From contig DXVZ01000107.1 in NCBI GenBank assembly GCA_019417125.1, forward strand, positions 3,816-11,851: a DNA stretch of 8,036 nucleotides. Direction: 5' to 3'. The notes below the pieces were generated by a model. It did no database searches, was not told where the DNA came from, and worked only from the letters and a program-made list of their open reading frames with translations. The position numbers and the translations under genes were made by a program. The DNA comes from Phascolarctobacterium sp. (GTDB lineage Bacteria > Bacillota > Negativicutes > Acidaminococcales > Acidaminococcaceae). Shown one piece after another: positions 1 to 6,081 of this stretch. Within the stretch, counting starts at the first letter, position 1; each line of letters begins with the position of its first letter.

Positions 1-627
1 GCGGAAAAAACGGAAGAAAAGAAAAAATCTTCTAGATCCGCTTATGCGACCAGCGGCGGTTTAAAAGGCAAAAAGGTTACGCTTGACGCCGGGCACGGCG
101 GCAGCGACCCGGGCGCTATCGGCGGCAGCGGCACGCGAGAAAAGGACGTAACGCTGAAAATTTCCAAAAAAGTTGAAGAACTGCTAAAGAAAAAAGGCGC
201 TAAAGTAAGCATGACGCGCACTGCCGATAAGGACGTGTACGGGCCTAACGCCAGCGATTCGCAGGAATTGCAGGCGCGCGTGGACGTTGCGGAAAAAAAT
301 GACGCCGATGTTTTTGTAAGTATCCACATCAATTCTTCTACCAATAAAAGCGTAGGCGGGTTTTCTGCCTATTATTACCCCAAAACAAGCAATGACGCCC
401 GCCTGGCACAGGCAGTGCAGGACAGGCTTGTGAAAAACTTCGGGCTGGACGACCTTGGCATCCGCCAGGCGAACTTTTACGTTAACAAGCGGTGCAGCAT
501 GCCGTCCACCTTACTGGAACTGGCGTTCATCTCCAACCCCAAAGAAGAAAAACTGATGAGCAGTAACTGGTACATCAACAAGCTGGCAAAATCCATTGCC
601 GACGGTATTGAAGATTATTTTGATTAA
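1..627 (+). CDS. N-acetylmuramoyl-L-alanine amidase (Amidase_3), 5'-truncated by window edge
   Basis: This is the C-terminal 208 residues of a zinc-dependent peptidoglycan amidase, which cleaves the bond between N-acetylmuramic acid and L-alanine of the stem peptide outside the cytoplasmic membrane. The frame is open from base 1, so the gene starts upstream of the window. The visible part begins with a Lys/Glu/Ser-rich linker (residues 1-20), followed by the Amidase_3 domain. The expected zinc ligands are present: His32 in DAGHGGSDPGA, Glu47 in REKDVTL and His109 in SIHIN. The catalytic glutamate is Glu173 in LLELAFISN. The domain looks complete and ends close to the stop codon. The linker suggests an N-terminal part, such as an AMIN or other wall-targeting domain, outside the window; this is inference. 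The GerMN lipoprotein gene starts 15 nt downstream and is probably co-transcribed. AmiC/CwlD-like are the nearest named relatives; I cannot choose a symbol. Confidence 0.93.
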   Translation, partial: AEKTEEKKKSSRSAYATSGGLKGKKVTLDAGHGGSDPGAIGGSGTREKDVTLKISKKVEELLKKKGAKVSMTRTADKDVYGPNASDSQELQARVDVAEKNDADVFVSIHINSSTNKSVGGFSAYYYPKTSNDARLAQAVQDRLVKNFGLDDLGIRQANFYVNKRCSMPSTLLELAFISNPKEEKLMSSNWYINKLAKSIADGIEDYFD

Positions 628-642
628 CGGAGGGTACGTAAA

Positions 643-1176
643 ATGATGAAAAGAATTTTGACGGTACTCTGCGTAGTACTGCTGACCCTGTTTGCCGCAG
701 CCTGCACTCAGGAAAACAAACCGGTAATGCCGGAACAAACTGCCGCTGTGGATGTAGAGAAGCACACAGTAACGGTTTACCGAATGCCTGCCGACGGTAC
801 GGAAAAGCTGTATGCCGAAAAGGTAAGCGTTGAAGGCAAAAAAGAGCAGCTGCCGTTTTTGGCGTTGGAAGCCTTAATTGGCAGCAAGCCGCAAAGCGAA
901 AAACTCATCAACGCCTTTCCGCAGGGGCTGAAAATACTGAGCCTGACTGTCGATAAGGGCGTGGCAGTTGTAAATTTAAGTAAGGAAATTTACAATATTG
1001 AAGCGGGTTCTTATACCGAAATGATGCTGACCGGCGCTATAGCTAATACGCTGACGGAGTTTCCGGAAATTAAAAGGGTTAATTTTTTAATTGAAGGCGA
1101 AAAAAAAGCCAGCATTAAAGGGCATATTGATTTGTTGGACTCCTTTGAACGCAGCACGGATATTATAGCAAAATAA
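643..1176 (+). CDS. GerMN domain-containing lipoprotein
   Basis: This is a 177-residue predicted lipoprotein. The N-terminus has two positive residues (K3, R4), a hydrophobic core (about 5-17) and a lipobox-like A18-A19-A20-C21, so Cys21 would be lipidated and the protein held at the outer face of the cytoplasmic membrane or in the envelope. Residues ~65-165 match a GerMN (sporulation/spore germination) domain, with the pattern G-L-K-I-L-S-L-T-V followed by VAVVNLS, a central TEMMLTGAIANTL helix and a VNFLIEG strand. GerMN domains are found in B. subtilis GerM and in LpqB, and are thought to act in envelope or peptidoglycan processes. The upstream amidase fits that role. The start is the first of two adjacent ATGs, with a GGAGGG ribosome binding site at 629-634, 8 nt upstream. 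A GerMN protein does not by itself show that the organism sporulates. Confidence 0.88.
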   Translation: MMKRILTVLCVVLLTLFAAACTQENKPVMPEQTAAVDVEKHTVTVYRMPADGTEKLYAEKVSVEGKKEQLPFLALEALIGSKPQSEKLINAFPQGLKILSLTVDKGVAVVNLSKEIYNIEAGSYTEMMLTGAIANTLTEFPEIKRVNFLIEGEKKASIKGHIDLLDSFERSTDIIAK

Positions 1177-1181
1177 TACGG

Positions 1182-1212
1182 GCAGTACCGGCAGGTTCCG
1201 GTACTGCTTTTT
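1182..1212 (+). terminator. Rho-independent terminator after the amidase-GerMN pair
   Basis: A perfect 10-bp stem (GCAGTACCGG at 1182-1191 with CCGGTACTGC at 1198-1207) has a 6-nt loop and is followed directly by TTTTT (1208-1212). It begins 5 nt after the GerMN stop codon, so it ends that transcript and separates it from the tsa operon. Confidence 0.92.
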
Positions 1213-1247
1213 GGCATTACAACAAAACTTACGAAAGGAAGGAAACG

Positions 1248-1718
1248 ATGGAAATATACTGCAAGGACCCGGCGGCGACCGAAGCGCTGGGGCGGCTTTT
1301 GGGCACACTGGCAGCGGATGGCGACGTGTACTGCCTTACCGGCGGGCTGGGCGCTGGCAAAACGCTTTTAAGCCGAGGAATGGCGGCGGGGCTGGGCGCA
1401 GATGTAAACGGGGTGAACAGCCCGACTTTTGCTATTATGAATGTGTATAATGGCAGATTGGAAATGCGCCATTTTGACCTGTACCGTATAAAGGACAGCG
1501 ATGAACTGTATAACACCGGCTTTACCGAATACTGCGGCGGCGACGGGCTGACGGTTATTGAATGGGGAGAGCTGTTTTTAGACGAGCTGCCGGAGGAATA
1601 TCTGCATATTACGATAGAACAGGCGGGCGCAGGGCGCAAATTTATTTTTGAACCCCACGGCGCGCGTTACGAAAAACTTTGTAGGGAAGTGGAACAAAAT
1701 GCTGGTACTGGCGATTGA
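1248..1718 (+). CDS. tsaE: tRNA t6A37 biosynthesis ATPase TsaE
   Basis: TsaE is the P-loop ATPase of the bacterial TsaB-TsaD-TsaE complex, which puts the threonylcarbamoyl group on A37 of ANN-decoding tRNAs. The 156-residue product has the family landmarks in order: Walker A GGLGAGKT (residues 32-39), the switch-I-like NSPTF (57-61), HFDLYR (75-80) and VIEWGEL (103-109), with the conserved Trp106. Its length is normal for the family. The ATG at 1248 has AGGAAGG at 1236-1242 in front. It is the first gene of a plus-strand run tsaE-tsaB-rimI-tsaD, and its 3' end overlaps tsaB by 20 nt. No convincing sigma-70 promoter is seen in the 35 nt between the preceding terminator and this start, so the promoter may lie inside the GerMN gene or be weak. 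Confidence 0.96.
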   Translation: MEIYCKDPAATEALGRLLGTLAADGDVYCLTGGLGAGKTLLSRGMAAGLGADVNGVNSPTFAIMNVYNGRLEMRHFDLYRIKDSDELYNTGFTEYCGGDGLTVIEWGELFLDELPEEYLHITIEQAGAGRKFIFEPHGARYEKLCREVEQNAGTGD

Positions 1719-2394
1719 CACGGCAACCAAAGCCTGCGCCGTCGGTTTATGCCGCGACGGCAAAATTTTGGCAGAATATAAAATCAATATGGGCATGACA
1801 CATTCCGAAGGGCTGATGCCCCAGCTGGAGCAGCTTTTGGAACGCACTGGCGTTAAAAAAGGCGAAGTGGATTTAATTGCCGTCAGCATGGGGCCGGGCT
1901 CGTTTACGGGGCTGCGCATTGGGCTTGCCACAGCGGAAGCGCTGGCGTATGCGTGGAAAAAGCCTTTGCAGGGCGTGGCAACGCCGCTGGCGCTGGCGTA
2001 TAACCTGCCTGTAAACGGCATTGTGCTGTCGCCGCTGCTGGACGCGCAAAAGGGCAACTATTACCAGGCGCTGTACGAATGGCAGGACGGCGAAGTGAAA
2101 GAACTGCAAAGCGTGCAGGTTGTCAACAAGCAGCAGCTGCTGGAAAACCTTGCCTTGCAGGGTAAGCCAGCCGTTATTTTAGGCGAGTGCAATAAACTGG
2201 AAAATATGGAATTGCCGGATTGGTGCAGCCTGGCGCCGGATTATCTGCGTCTGCCGCAGGCGGCTGGAACGGCGCTGGCAGCGCTTAAAGCCTACAGCCC
2301 GGATGAGCAAAGCGGCATTTTCGGGCTGGAGCCCTACTATATTAGAAAATCGGAGGCGGAAGAACTGTGGGAACAGAAGCACGGGAAACAGTAA
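1699..2394 (+). CDS. tsaB: tRNA t6A37 biosynthesis protein TsaB
   Basis: TsaB is the non-catalytic ASKHA-fold partner that dimerises with TsaD and is needed for t6A formation. The 231-residue product begins MLVLAIDTATKACAVG and carries HSEGLMPQ (residues 35-42) and the signature GPGSFTGLRIG (65-75), then LDAQKGNYY and the C-terminal PYYIRKSEAE. The frame can be extended upstream to a TTG at 1648. I prefer the ATG at 1699 because the family begins right at the first beta strand, and because AGGGAAGTGGA (1683-1693) gives a ribosome binding site. The extra 17 residues of the longer form are a shadow of tsaE coding. The start lies inside tsaE (20-nt overlap), so translation is probably coupled. 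The metal-binding histidine pair of TsaD is absent, as expected for TsaB. Confidence 0.95.
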   Translation: MLVLAIDTATKACAVGLCRDGKILAEYKINMGMTHSEGLMPQLEQLLERTGVKKGEVDLIAVSMGPGSFTGLRIGLATAEALAYAWKKPLQGVATPLALAYNLPVNGIVLSPLLDAQKGNYYQALYEWQDGEVKELQSVQVVNKQQLLENLALQGKPAVILGECNKLENMELPDWCSLAPDYLRLPQAAGTALAALKAYSPDEQSGIFGLEPYYIRKSEAEELWEQKHGKQ

Positions 2395-2840
2395 TCCGCG
2401 ATATGGGCTTTGGCGATATAGTTGAAGTTACCAAAATAGAAAACCGCACTTTTTTTGACGCCTGGAATGAAAGCATGTGGCTGGACGAGCTGAACAACAG
2501 CCTTACCACCTACATTGCGCTGGAAGAAAACGGCAGGCTGGCAGGCTACGCCGGGTACTGGCTGGTAGCTGGCGAAGCGCAGGTTACACGTGTAGCCATA
2601 GCGCCCGAAGAACGCGAGCGCGGGCTGGGCACCAAACTTACGGCGGCGCTGATTAACCGCGCGTGGCAGCAGGGGGCGGACGCCGTTACGCTGGAAGTGC
2701 GTGCGGGCAACACGGCGGCGCAGAAAATGTACTTAACCTGCGGCTTCCGCGCCGAAGGCGTGCGCCCGGGCTATTATGCCGATAACCACGAGGACGCAGT
2801 GATTATGTGGCTGTACAGGGAGGCAGAAACCAATGAGTAA
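2367..2840 (+). CDS. rimI: Ribosomal-protein-S18-alanine N-acetyltransferase (GNAT family)
   Basis: RimI is a GNAT acetyltransferase that uses acetyl-CoA to acetylate the N-terminal alanine of ribosomal protein S18. In Firmicutes it commonly lies between tsaB and tsaD, as here. The 157-residue product shows the acetyl-CoA pyrophosphate-binding loop RGLGTK (residues 85-90) after VTRVAIAPEER. The C-terminal motif is LEVRAGN (109-115) then AAQKMYLTCGF (117-127), with Glu110 and Tyr122 at positions matching catalytic residues of studied RimI proteins. The chosen start is a GTG at 2367 with GGAGG at 2352-2356, 10 nt upstream. The next in-frame ATG (2403) has no such site and would cut into the first strand. 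The gene overlaps tsaB by 28 nt and tsaD by 8 nt. The substrate is inferred from family and position; related GNATs can have wider specificity. Confidence 0.9.
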   Translation: MGTEARETVIRDMGFGDIVEVTKIENRTFFDAWNESMWLDELNNSLTTYIALEENGRLAGYAGYWLVAGEAQVTRVAIAPEERERGLGTKLTAALINRAWQQGADAVTLEVRAGNTAAQKMYLTCGFRAEGVRPGYYADNHEDAVIMWLYREAETNE

Positions 2841-3846
2841 GGACATTTATATACTCGGCATTGAATCGAGCTGCGACGAAACGGCAGCAGCAGTGGTTAA
2901 AAACGGGCGTGAGGTTTTAAGCAACATCATCGCTTCGCAGGTGCCTATTCACCGCAAATATGGCGGCGTAGTGCCGGAAATTGCCTCACGCAACCATATC
3001 CGCAACGTGCTGCCGGTTATTGATGAAGCGCTTGCCAAAGCAGGCGTGCCGCTGGAACAGATTGACGCTGTTGCCGTAACCTACGGGCCGGGTCTTGTCG
3101 GCGCGCTGCTGGTAGGCCTTTCGGCGGCAAAGGCGCTTGCCTGGGCGGCGGATAAACCGCTGATTGGCGTTAACCATTTGGAAGGGCATGTATTTGCCAA
3201 CTTTTTAAACGATAAAGATTTAAAGCCGCCGTTTTTGGCGCTCGTCGTCAGCGGCGGGCATACGGCGCTGTTAGTTGTTAAGGATTACAACAGTTTTGAA
3301 CTTTTGGGCCAGACGCGCGATGACGCTGCTGGCGAAGCTTTTGATAAAGTGGCGCGTGTTTTGGGTTTGCCTTACCCCGGCGGTCCGGAGGTAGAAAAAC
3401 TGGCGCTTGGCGGTGACCCGCTGGCGGTAGATTTTCCACGTGCTAAGCTGGGCAACAATTTTGAGTTCAGCTTCAGCGGCTTAAAATCGGCGGTTATTAA
3501 TTATTTGCACAATAAACAGCAGGCGGGCGCGGAAGTGAACCGTGCCGATGTAGCGGCGTCATTTCAACATGCTATTGTAGACGCGCTGGTACAGAAAAGC
3601 GTACACGCGCTTAAAGAAACGGGGCTGAAAGAAATTGTCCTTGCCGGCGGCGTATCGGCAAATAAAACGCTGCAAAACACGCTGGCGCAGGCGGCAGAGC
3701 GCGCCGGGGCACGCTTGGTACACCCAACGCCGATACTTTGCACGGATAATGCCGTGATGATTGCCTGCCGCGGTTACTTTATGTACATTAACGGCGAAAA
3801 AAGTCCGCTCGGCTTAAACGCTGTTCCATCTTTAAAGTTGGGATAA
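2833..3846 (+). CDS. tsaD: tRNA N6-adenosine threonylcarbamoyltransferase TsaD
   Basis: TsaD (formerly Gcp/YgjD) transfers the threonylcarbamoyl group from threonylcarbamoyl-AMP to N6 of A37 in tRNAs reading ANN codons. The 337-residue product is full length. It shows GIESSCDETAAAVV (residues 9-22), the metal-binding pair His115 and His119 in NHLEGH, SGGHTALLV, DDAAGEAFDKVARVLG, FSFSGLKSAV, GGVSANKTL and the metal ligand Asp305 in CTDNAVMIA. The ATG overlaps the rimI stop (ATGAGTAA, 8 nt) and has GGGAGG at 2818-2823, 9 nt upstream. It is the last gene of the operon. TsaC/TsaC2, which makes the threonylcarbamoyl-AMP substrate, is not in the window. No hairpin terminator is evident right after the stop; the gap instead holds a DnaA-box cluster. 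Confidence 0.97.
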   Translation: MSKDIYILGIESSCDETAAAVVKNGREVLSNIIASQVPIHRKYGGVVPEIASRNHIRNVLPVIDEALAKAGVPLEQIDAVAVTYGPGLVGALLVGLSAAKALAWAADKPLIGVNHLEGHVFANFLNDKDLKPPFLALVVSGGHTALLVVKDYNSFELLGQTRDDAAGEAFDKVARVLGLPYPGGPEVEKLALGGDPLAVDFPRAKLGNNFEFSFSGLKSAVINYLHNKQQAGAEVNRADVAASFQHAIVDALVQKSVHALKETGLKEIVLAGGVSANKTLQNTLAQAAERAGARLVHPTPILCTDNAVMIACRGYFMYINGEKSPLGLNAVPSLKLG

Positions 3847-3860
3847 ACACTGTCTATAAT
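3831..3860 (+). promoter_or_regulatory. Candidate sigma-70 promoter for the kinase-ANTAR operon
   Basis: A consensus -10 box TATAAT lies at 3855-3860, with a weak -35 candidate TTTAAA at 3831-3836 (18-bp spacing) inside the last tsaD codons. Transcription would start near 3867, giving a leader of ~150 nt before the kinase ATG and placing all the DnaA-box-like 9-mers downstream of the start point. The -35 is poor, so this rests mainly on the -10. Confidence 0.4.
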
Positions 3861-3887
3861 GGCAGCTTAAAACTGTGGAAAACGTGC

Positions 3888-3941
3888 AAAACTCTGTGAA
3901 AAAGCATAGAATTGCACTCAACGGTTGAGGAAAACTCTGTG
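3888..3941 (+). repeat. 11-bp perfect direct repeat AAAACTCTGTG
   Basis: AAAACTCTGTG occurs at 3888-3898 and again at 3931-3941, 43 bp apart. A shorter relative, AAAACTGTG, lies at 3869-3877. Each copy runs into a DnaA-box-like 9-mer, so the repeated unit may be an extended binding site. Confidence 0.7.
3917..3929. promoter_or_regulatory. Perfect 13-bp dyad, possible operator
   Basis: CTCAAC-G-GTTGAG is a perfect inverted repeat with 6-bp half-sites around a single base. The spacer is too short for an RNA hairpin, so a site for a dimeric DNA-binding protein is the more natural reading. It lies within the DnaA-box cluster, upstream of the kinase gene. I do not recognise the cognate regulator. 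Confidence 0.35.
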
Positions 3942-4018
3942 CATAATGTGGATAACATTGTGAATTACGGTGTAAAACACTAATGTTGTAAATTTTTTGA
4001 AAACTTGGGATTAACACT

Positions 4019-5392
4019 ATGTTAAAAAATCTTAACAGTGAACAAAAGAACATACTGGCTTCCATCAAGCAGGGCATGGATTTTGCAGCCGATATCGCCC
4101 ATGCCTGCATTACGGTGTATATAGCGGCAGAGGACAAACGCTTTTTGCGCGTTTATCACCAGTCTATGCCGACGACGCAGTTTATGCAGCAGCCTGAACT
4201 GGCGCCTGGTCGTGAGGTGCGCACCAGCGAGGAACCATTGATTGCCCGCTGTTTGCAGCGCAACGTGCCGCTGGCGGGCAAGCGCGAACTGAGCCTTGGC
4301 AAATTTGCCGGCGTGCGCGTGTACCCAGTGCAGGACAGGCGCGGCAAGTGTTTTGCCGCTGTGGTGTTCGATTTAAGCGGCGTGGACGACGTATTTATTA
4401 ACGTGGCGTTTGAGTTTTTAAAAACGCCAGTCCGCCAGGAGCAGGACAGCGAGTTTTACCGCCGCCTGTCACCCGGAGACGCACTGATGGTGGCGGACGC
4501 TGATAAAAAAATTATTGCCGCCAATTCCACAGCGCGGCATATTTTTCAGGTAGCGGGCATTGCGGCTCCAGTCGGGCTGCGCACAAACAGCGTGCAGATT
4601 AACTGGCCGCTGGTCGGCATGGTGCTTAAAACCGGCACTGCCGAGGGCAAGGAAATCCGCCTGCGCGGCATGCTTTTGGCAATGCGCGTGGTGCCTGTGG
4701 GCGGCGCTGCGGAAGCCAGCTATGCCGTTATAATTTTACGCGATATTACGGAAATTAAAAAGCGCGACGAGGAGCTGCTGGTAAAAGCGGCAGTTATAAA
4801 AGAAATTCATCACCGCGTAAAAAACAACCTGCAAACCATTGCCAGCCTGCTGCGTCTGCAAATGCGGCGCGCCAAGGCGGATGAAACCAAAGCCGTGCTG
4901 CGCGACTGCATCAGCCGCGTAAACAGCATTGCCGTAGTGCACGAATTTTTGGCGCAGCAGGGCAGCGGCACGGTGGATATGGCAGTGGTGGCGCAGGGAA
5001 TTTACAAGGCGGTGTTAAGCGGCATGGCCGCGCCGGAACTGCGCCTTAAAACGGAATTTAGCGCCGATAACATTACCGTACCGTCAGAAAAAGCCACCAG
5101 CCTGGCGCTGGTGCTGAACGAAATGCTGCAAAACTGTTTTGACCACGCTTTTGACGGGCGCGCGCAGGGCGCTATCAGCGTAGAACTGAAAAAGACGGAA
5201 CGCGGCTGCCGCCTGACCGTGTGCGATGACGGCAACGGGCTGCCGCCCGGTTTTGACGGCATTCCGCAAAACAGCCTTGGGCTGCGCATAATTAAAACTA
5301 TGGCAGAAGCCGATATGCACGGTACATTTACCATAGAAAACAGGCCGCAGGGCGGAACCTGCGCCGAAGTAGCAGTACCTTTGGAGGGGTAA
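4019..5392 (+). CDS. Soluble sensor histidine kinase, EutW/PdtaS-like (H_kinase_N, PAS, HisKA_2, HATPase)
   Basis: This 457-residue kinase has no transmembrane segment, so it should sense a cytoplasmic signal. Residues ~1-120 resemble the GAF-like N-terminal domain of EutW/PdtaS kinases, with the landmarks YHQSMP, PGREVRTSEEPLIARCLQRN and VRVYPVQDRRGKCFAAVVFD. A PAS-like segment follows (~145-245, ending IILRDITE). The HisKA_2 phosphoacceptor box is EIHHRVKNNLQT, with the His264-His265 pair. The ATPase domain shows LNEMLQN (Asn367, Glu368, Asn372), CDDGNGLPPGF (Asp403-Asp404) and NSLGLRIIKTM. The start at 4019 is preceded by only a weak GGGA (4007-4010). The ATG at 4076 is possible but would remove the first helix. 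The ANTAR regulator gene starts 2 nt after the stop, with its ribosome binding site in the last codons of this gene, so the two are translated together. The ligand cannot be told from sequence. Confidence 0.9.
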   Translation: MLKNLNSEQKNILASIKQGMDFAADIAHACITVYIAAEDKRFLRVYHQSMPTTQFMQQPELAPGREVRTSEEPLIARCLQRNVPLAGKRELSLGKFAGVRVYPVQDRRGKCFAAVVFDLSGVDDVFINVAFEFLKTPVRQEQDSEFYRRLSPGDALMVADADKKIIAANSTARHIFQVAGIAAPVGLRTNSVQINWPLVGMVLKTGTAEGKEIRLRGMLLAMRVVPVGGAAEASYAVIILRDITEIKKRDEELLVKAAVIKEIHHRVKNNLQTIASLLRLQMRRAKADETKAVLRDCISRVNSIAVVHEFLAQQGSGTVDMAVVAQGIYKAVLSGMAAPELRLKTEFSADNITVPSEKATSLALVLNEMLQNCFDHAFDGRAQGAISVELKKTERGCRLTVCDDGNGLPPGFDGIPQNSLGLRIIKTMAEADMHGTFTIENRPQGGTCAEVAVPLEG

Positions 5393-5394
5393 AA

Positions 5395-5976
5395 ATGGAA
5401 GGGTTAAAAATTATTATTGCCGATGACGAAGCGTTAATCCGTTTGGATTTGCGCGAAATGCTGACGGAAGCGGGGCATACGGTGCTGGGCGAAGCCTCGG
5501 ACGGTGAAGAAGCCGTGGAGATGGCGCAGCGCCTAAAGCCTGATTTGGTGATTATGGATGTTAAAATGCCTAAAATGGACGGTATTACGGCGGCGGGCGT
5601 TATTACGGAGCGCCATATTGCGCCGGTGCTGCTTTTAACGGCGTACAGCCAGCAGGACATTGTTGCCAAAGCCAACAGCAGCGGCGTAATGGCGTATTTG
5701 GTAAAACCTGTGCGCGAGGAGCAGCTGTTTGCCAGCATGCAGGTAGCCATTGCCCGTTTTAAGGAATACCAAAAAATGGACAGCGAACTGGCAGGCCTGC
5801 GCGAAAGCCTGGAAACCCGCAAGCTGCTGGACCGCGCCAAAGGCATTTTAATGGCGGCGCACGGTTTTACGGAAGACGAAGCGTACAGCAAAATGCGCCA
5901 GTACAGCATGAACCGGCGCATAACCCTTAAAGAACTTGCCGAAGCCGTTATCGCCTCGGCAGAGAAGAAAAAATAA
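5395..5976 (+). CDS. ANTAR domain response regulator (antitermination)
   Basis: This 193-residue regulator has two domains. An N-terminal receiver domain (residues ~1-120) carries the acidic pair Asp10-Asp11, phosphoacceptor Asp55 in MDVKMP, Thr82 and Lys104-Pro105. A helical linker (~120-140) leads to a C-terminal ANTAR domain (~135-190) with RKLLDRAKGILM, a G-F-T-E-D-E-A-Y turn and MRQYSMNRRITLKELAEAV. ANTAR proteins bind paired RNA hairpins and stop them forming terminators, as shown for EutV, AmiR and NasR. Phosphorylation by the adjacent kinase would promote dimerisation and RNA binding. Translation is set by GGAGGGG at 5383-5389, 5 nt before the ATG. I see no dual-hexaloop ANTAR RNA target in this window, so its targets are probably elsewhere. 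The domain order matches EutV and PdtaR; no ethanolamine genes are present, so I do not assign a symbol. Confidence 0.93.
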   Translation: MEGLKIIIADDEALIRLDLREMLTEAGHTVLGEASDGEEAVEMAQRLKPDLVIMDVKMPKMDGITAAGVITERHIAPVLLLTAYSQQDIVAKANSSGVMAYLVKPVREEQLFASMQVAIARFKEYQKMDSELAGLRESLETRKLLDRAKGILMAAHGFTEDEAYSKMRQYSMNRRITLKELAEAVIASAEKKK

Positions 5977-5986
5977 AAAATTTTTT

Positions 5987-6022
5987 AGCTGATCCGGTAT
6001 TACCGCGTCAGCTTATTTTTTT
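5987..6022 (+). terminator. Rho-independent terminator after the ANTAR regulator
   Basis: The stem AGCTGAT/GTCAGCT (5987-5993 with 6007-6013, including one T-G wobble) continues past one C-C mismatch into CGGT/ACCG (5995-5998 with 6002-6005), with a 3-nt loop. It is followed by TA and seven T residues (6016-6022). An A-rich stretch in front of it (5970-5980) could pair with the T-tract. It closes the kinase-ANTAR operon. Confidence 0.85.
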
Positions 6023-6044
6023 ATAAAAAAATTTAATATATAAA

Positions 6045-6073
6045 TTTTCATTTTCATAATTTGGCTGTATAAT
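6045..6073 (+). promoter_or_regulatory. Sigma-70 promoter for the C26 hydrolase-permease pair
   Basis: TTTTCA (6045-6050) and a consensus TATAAT (6068-6073) are separated by 17 bp in AT-rich DNA downstream of the previous terminator. Transcription would start near 6080, giving a ~48-nt leader. Confidence 0.65.
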
Positions 6074-6081
6074 AAATTTTG

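Larger units (their letters stand above)
3874..3967 (-). promoter_or_regulatory. DnaA-box cluster downstream of tsaD
   Basis: Five similar 9-mers lie in the same orientation. Read on the plus strand they are TGTGGAAAA (3874-3882), TGTGAAAAA (3895-3903), TGTGCATAA (3938-3946), TGTGGATAA (3947-3955) and TGTGAATTA (3959-3967). The fourth is the exact complement of the consensus DnaA box TTATCCACA. The first and third differ from it at one position, the second and fifth at two. The third and fourth abut. Start-to-start distances of 21, 43, 9 and 12 bp put them near whole helical turns. No dnaA, dnaN or other origin gene is in the window, so this is more likely a DnaA-binding regulatory or titration site than oriC. 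The perfect box is seen directly; the function is inferred. Confidence 0.6.

Noticed and set aside
321..330. DnaA-box-like GTATCCACA inside the amidase gene
   Set aside because: It encodes the conserved SIHIN zinc-ligand motif, is a single site with a mismatch, and has no companions.
1229..1639. Long minus-strand frame opposite tsaE
   Set aside because: It has no ribosome binding site or recognisable domain and lies wholly over a conserved plus-strand gene; it is a GC-driven shadow.
1648..1698. Longer tsaB reading from a TTG at 1648
   Set aside because: The extra 17 residues lie before the first conserved TsaB strand and shadow tsaE coding. The ATG at 1699 fits the family start and has a ribosome binding site.
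3847..4018. Chromosomal replication origin (oriC)
   Set aside because: No dnaA, dnaN, rpmH, rnpA or gidA neighbours are present, there is only one perfect box, and no clear unwinding element is seen. A secondary DnaA site is more likely.
5328..5921. 197-codon minus-strand frame opposite the ANTAR regulator
   Set aside because: Its Ser/Arg-rich composition is typical of antisense shadows, it has no start context, and it covers a clearly real REC-ANTAR gene.
5987..6013. ANTAR-binding RNA hairpin pair
   Set aside because: It is a single hairpin with a 3-nt loop and a U-tract, not two hairpins with hexaloops. It is better read as the terminator of the regulator operon.
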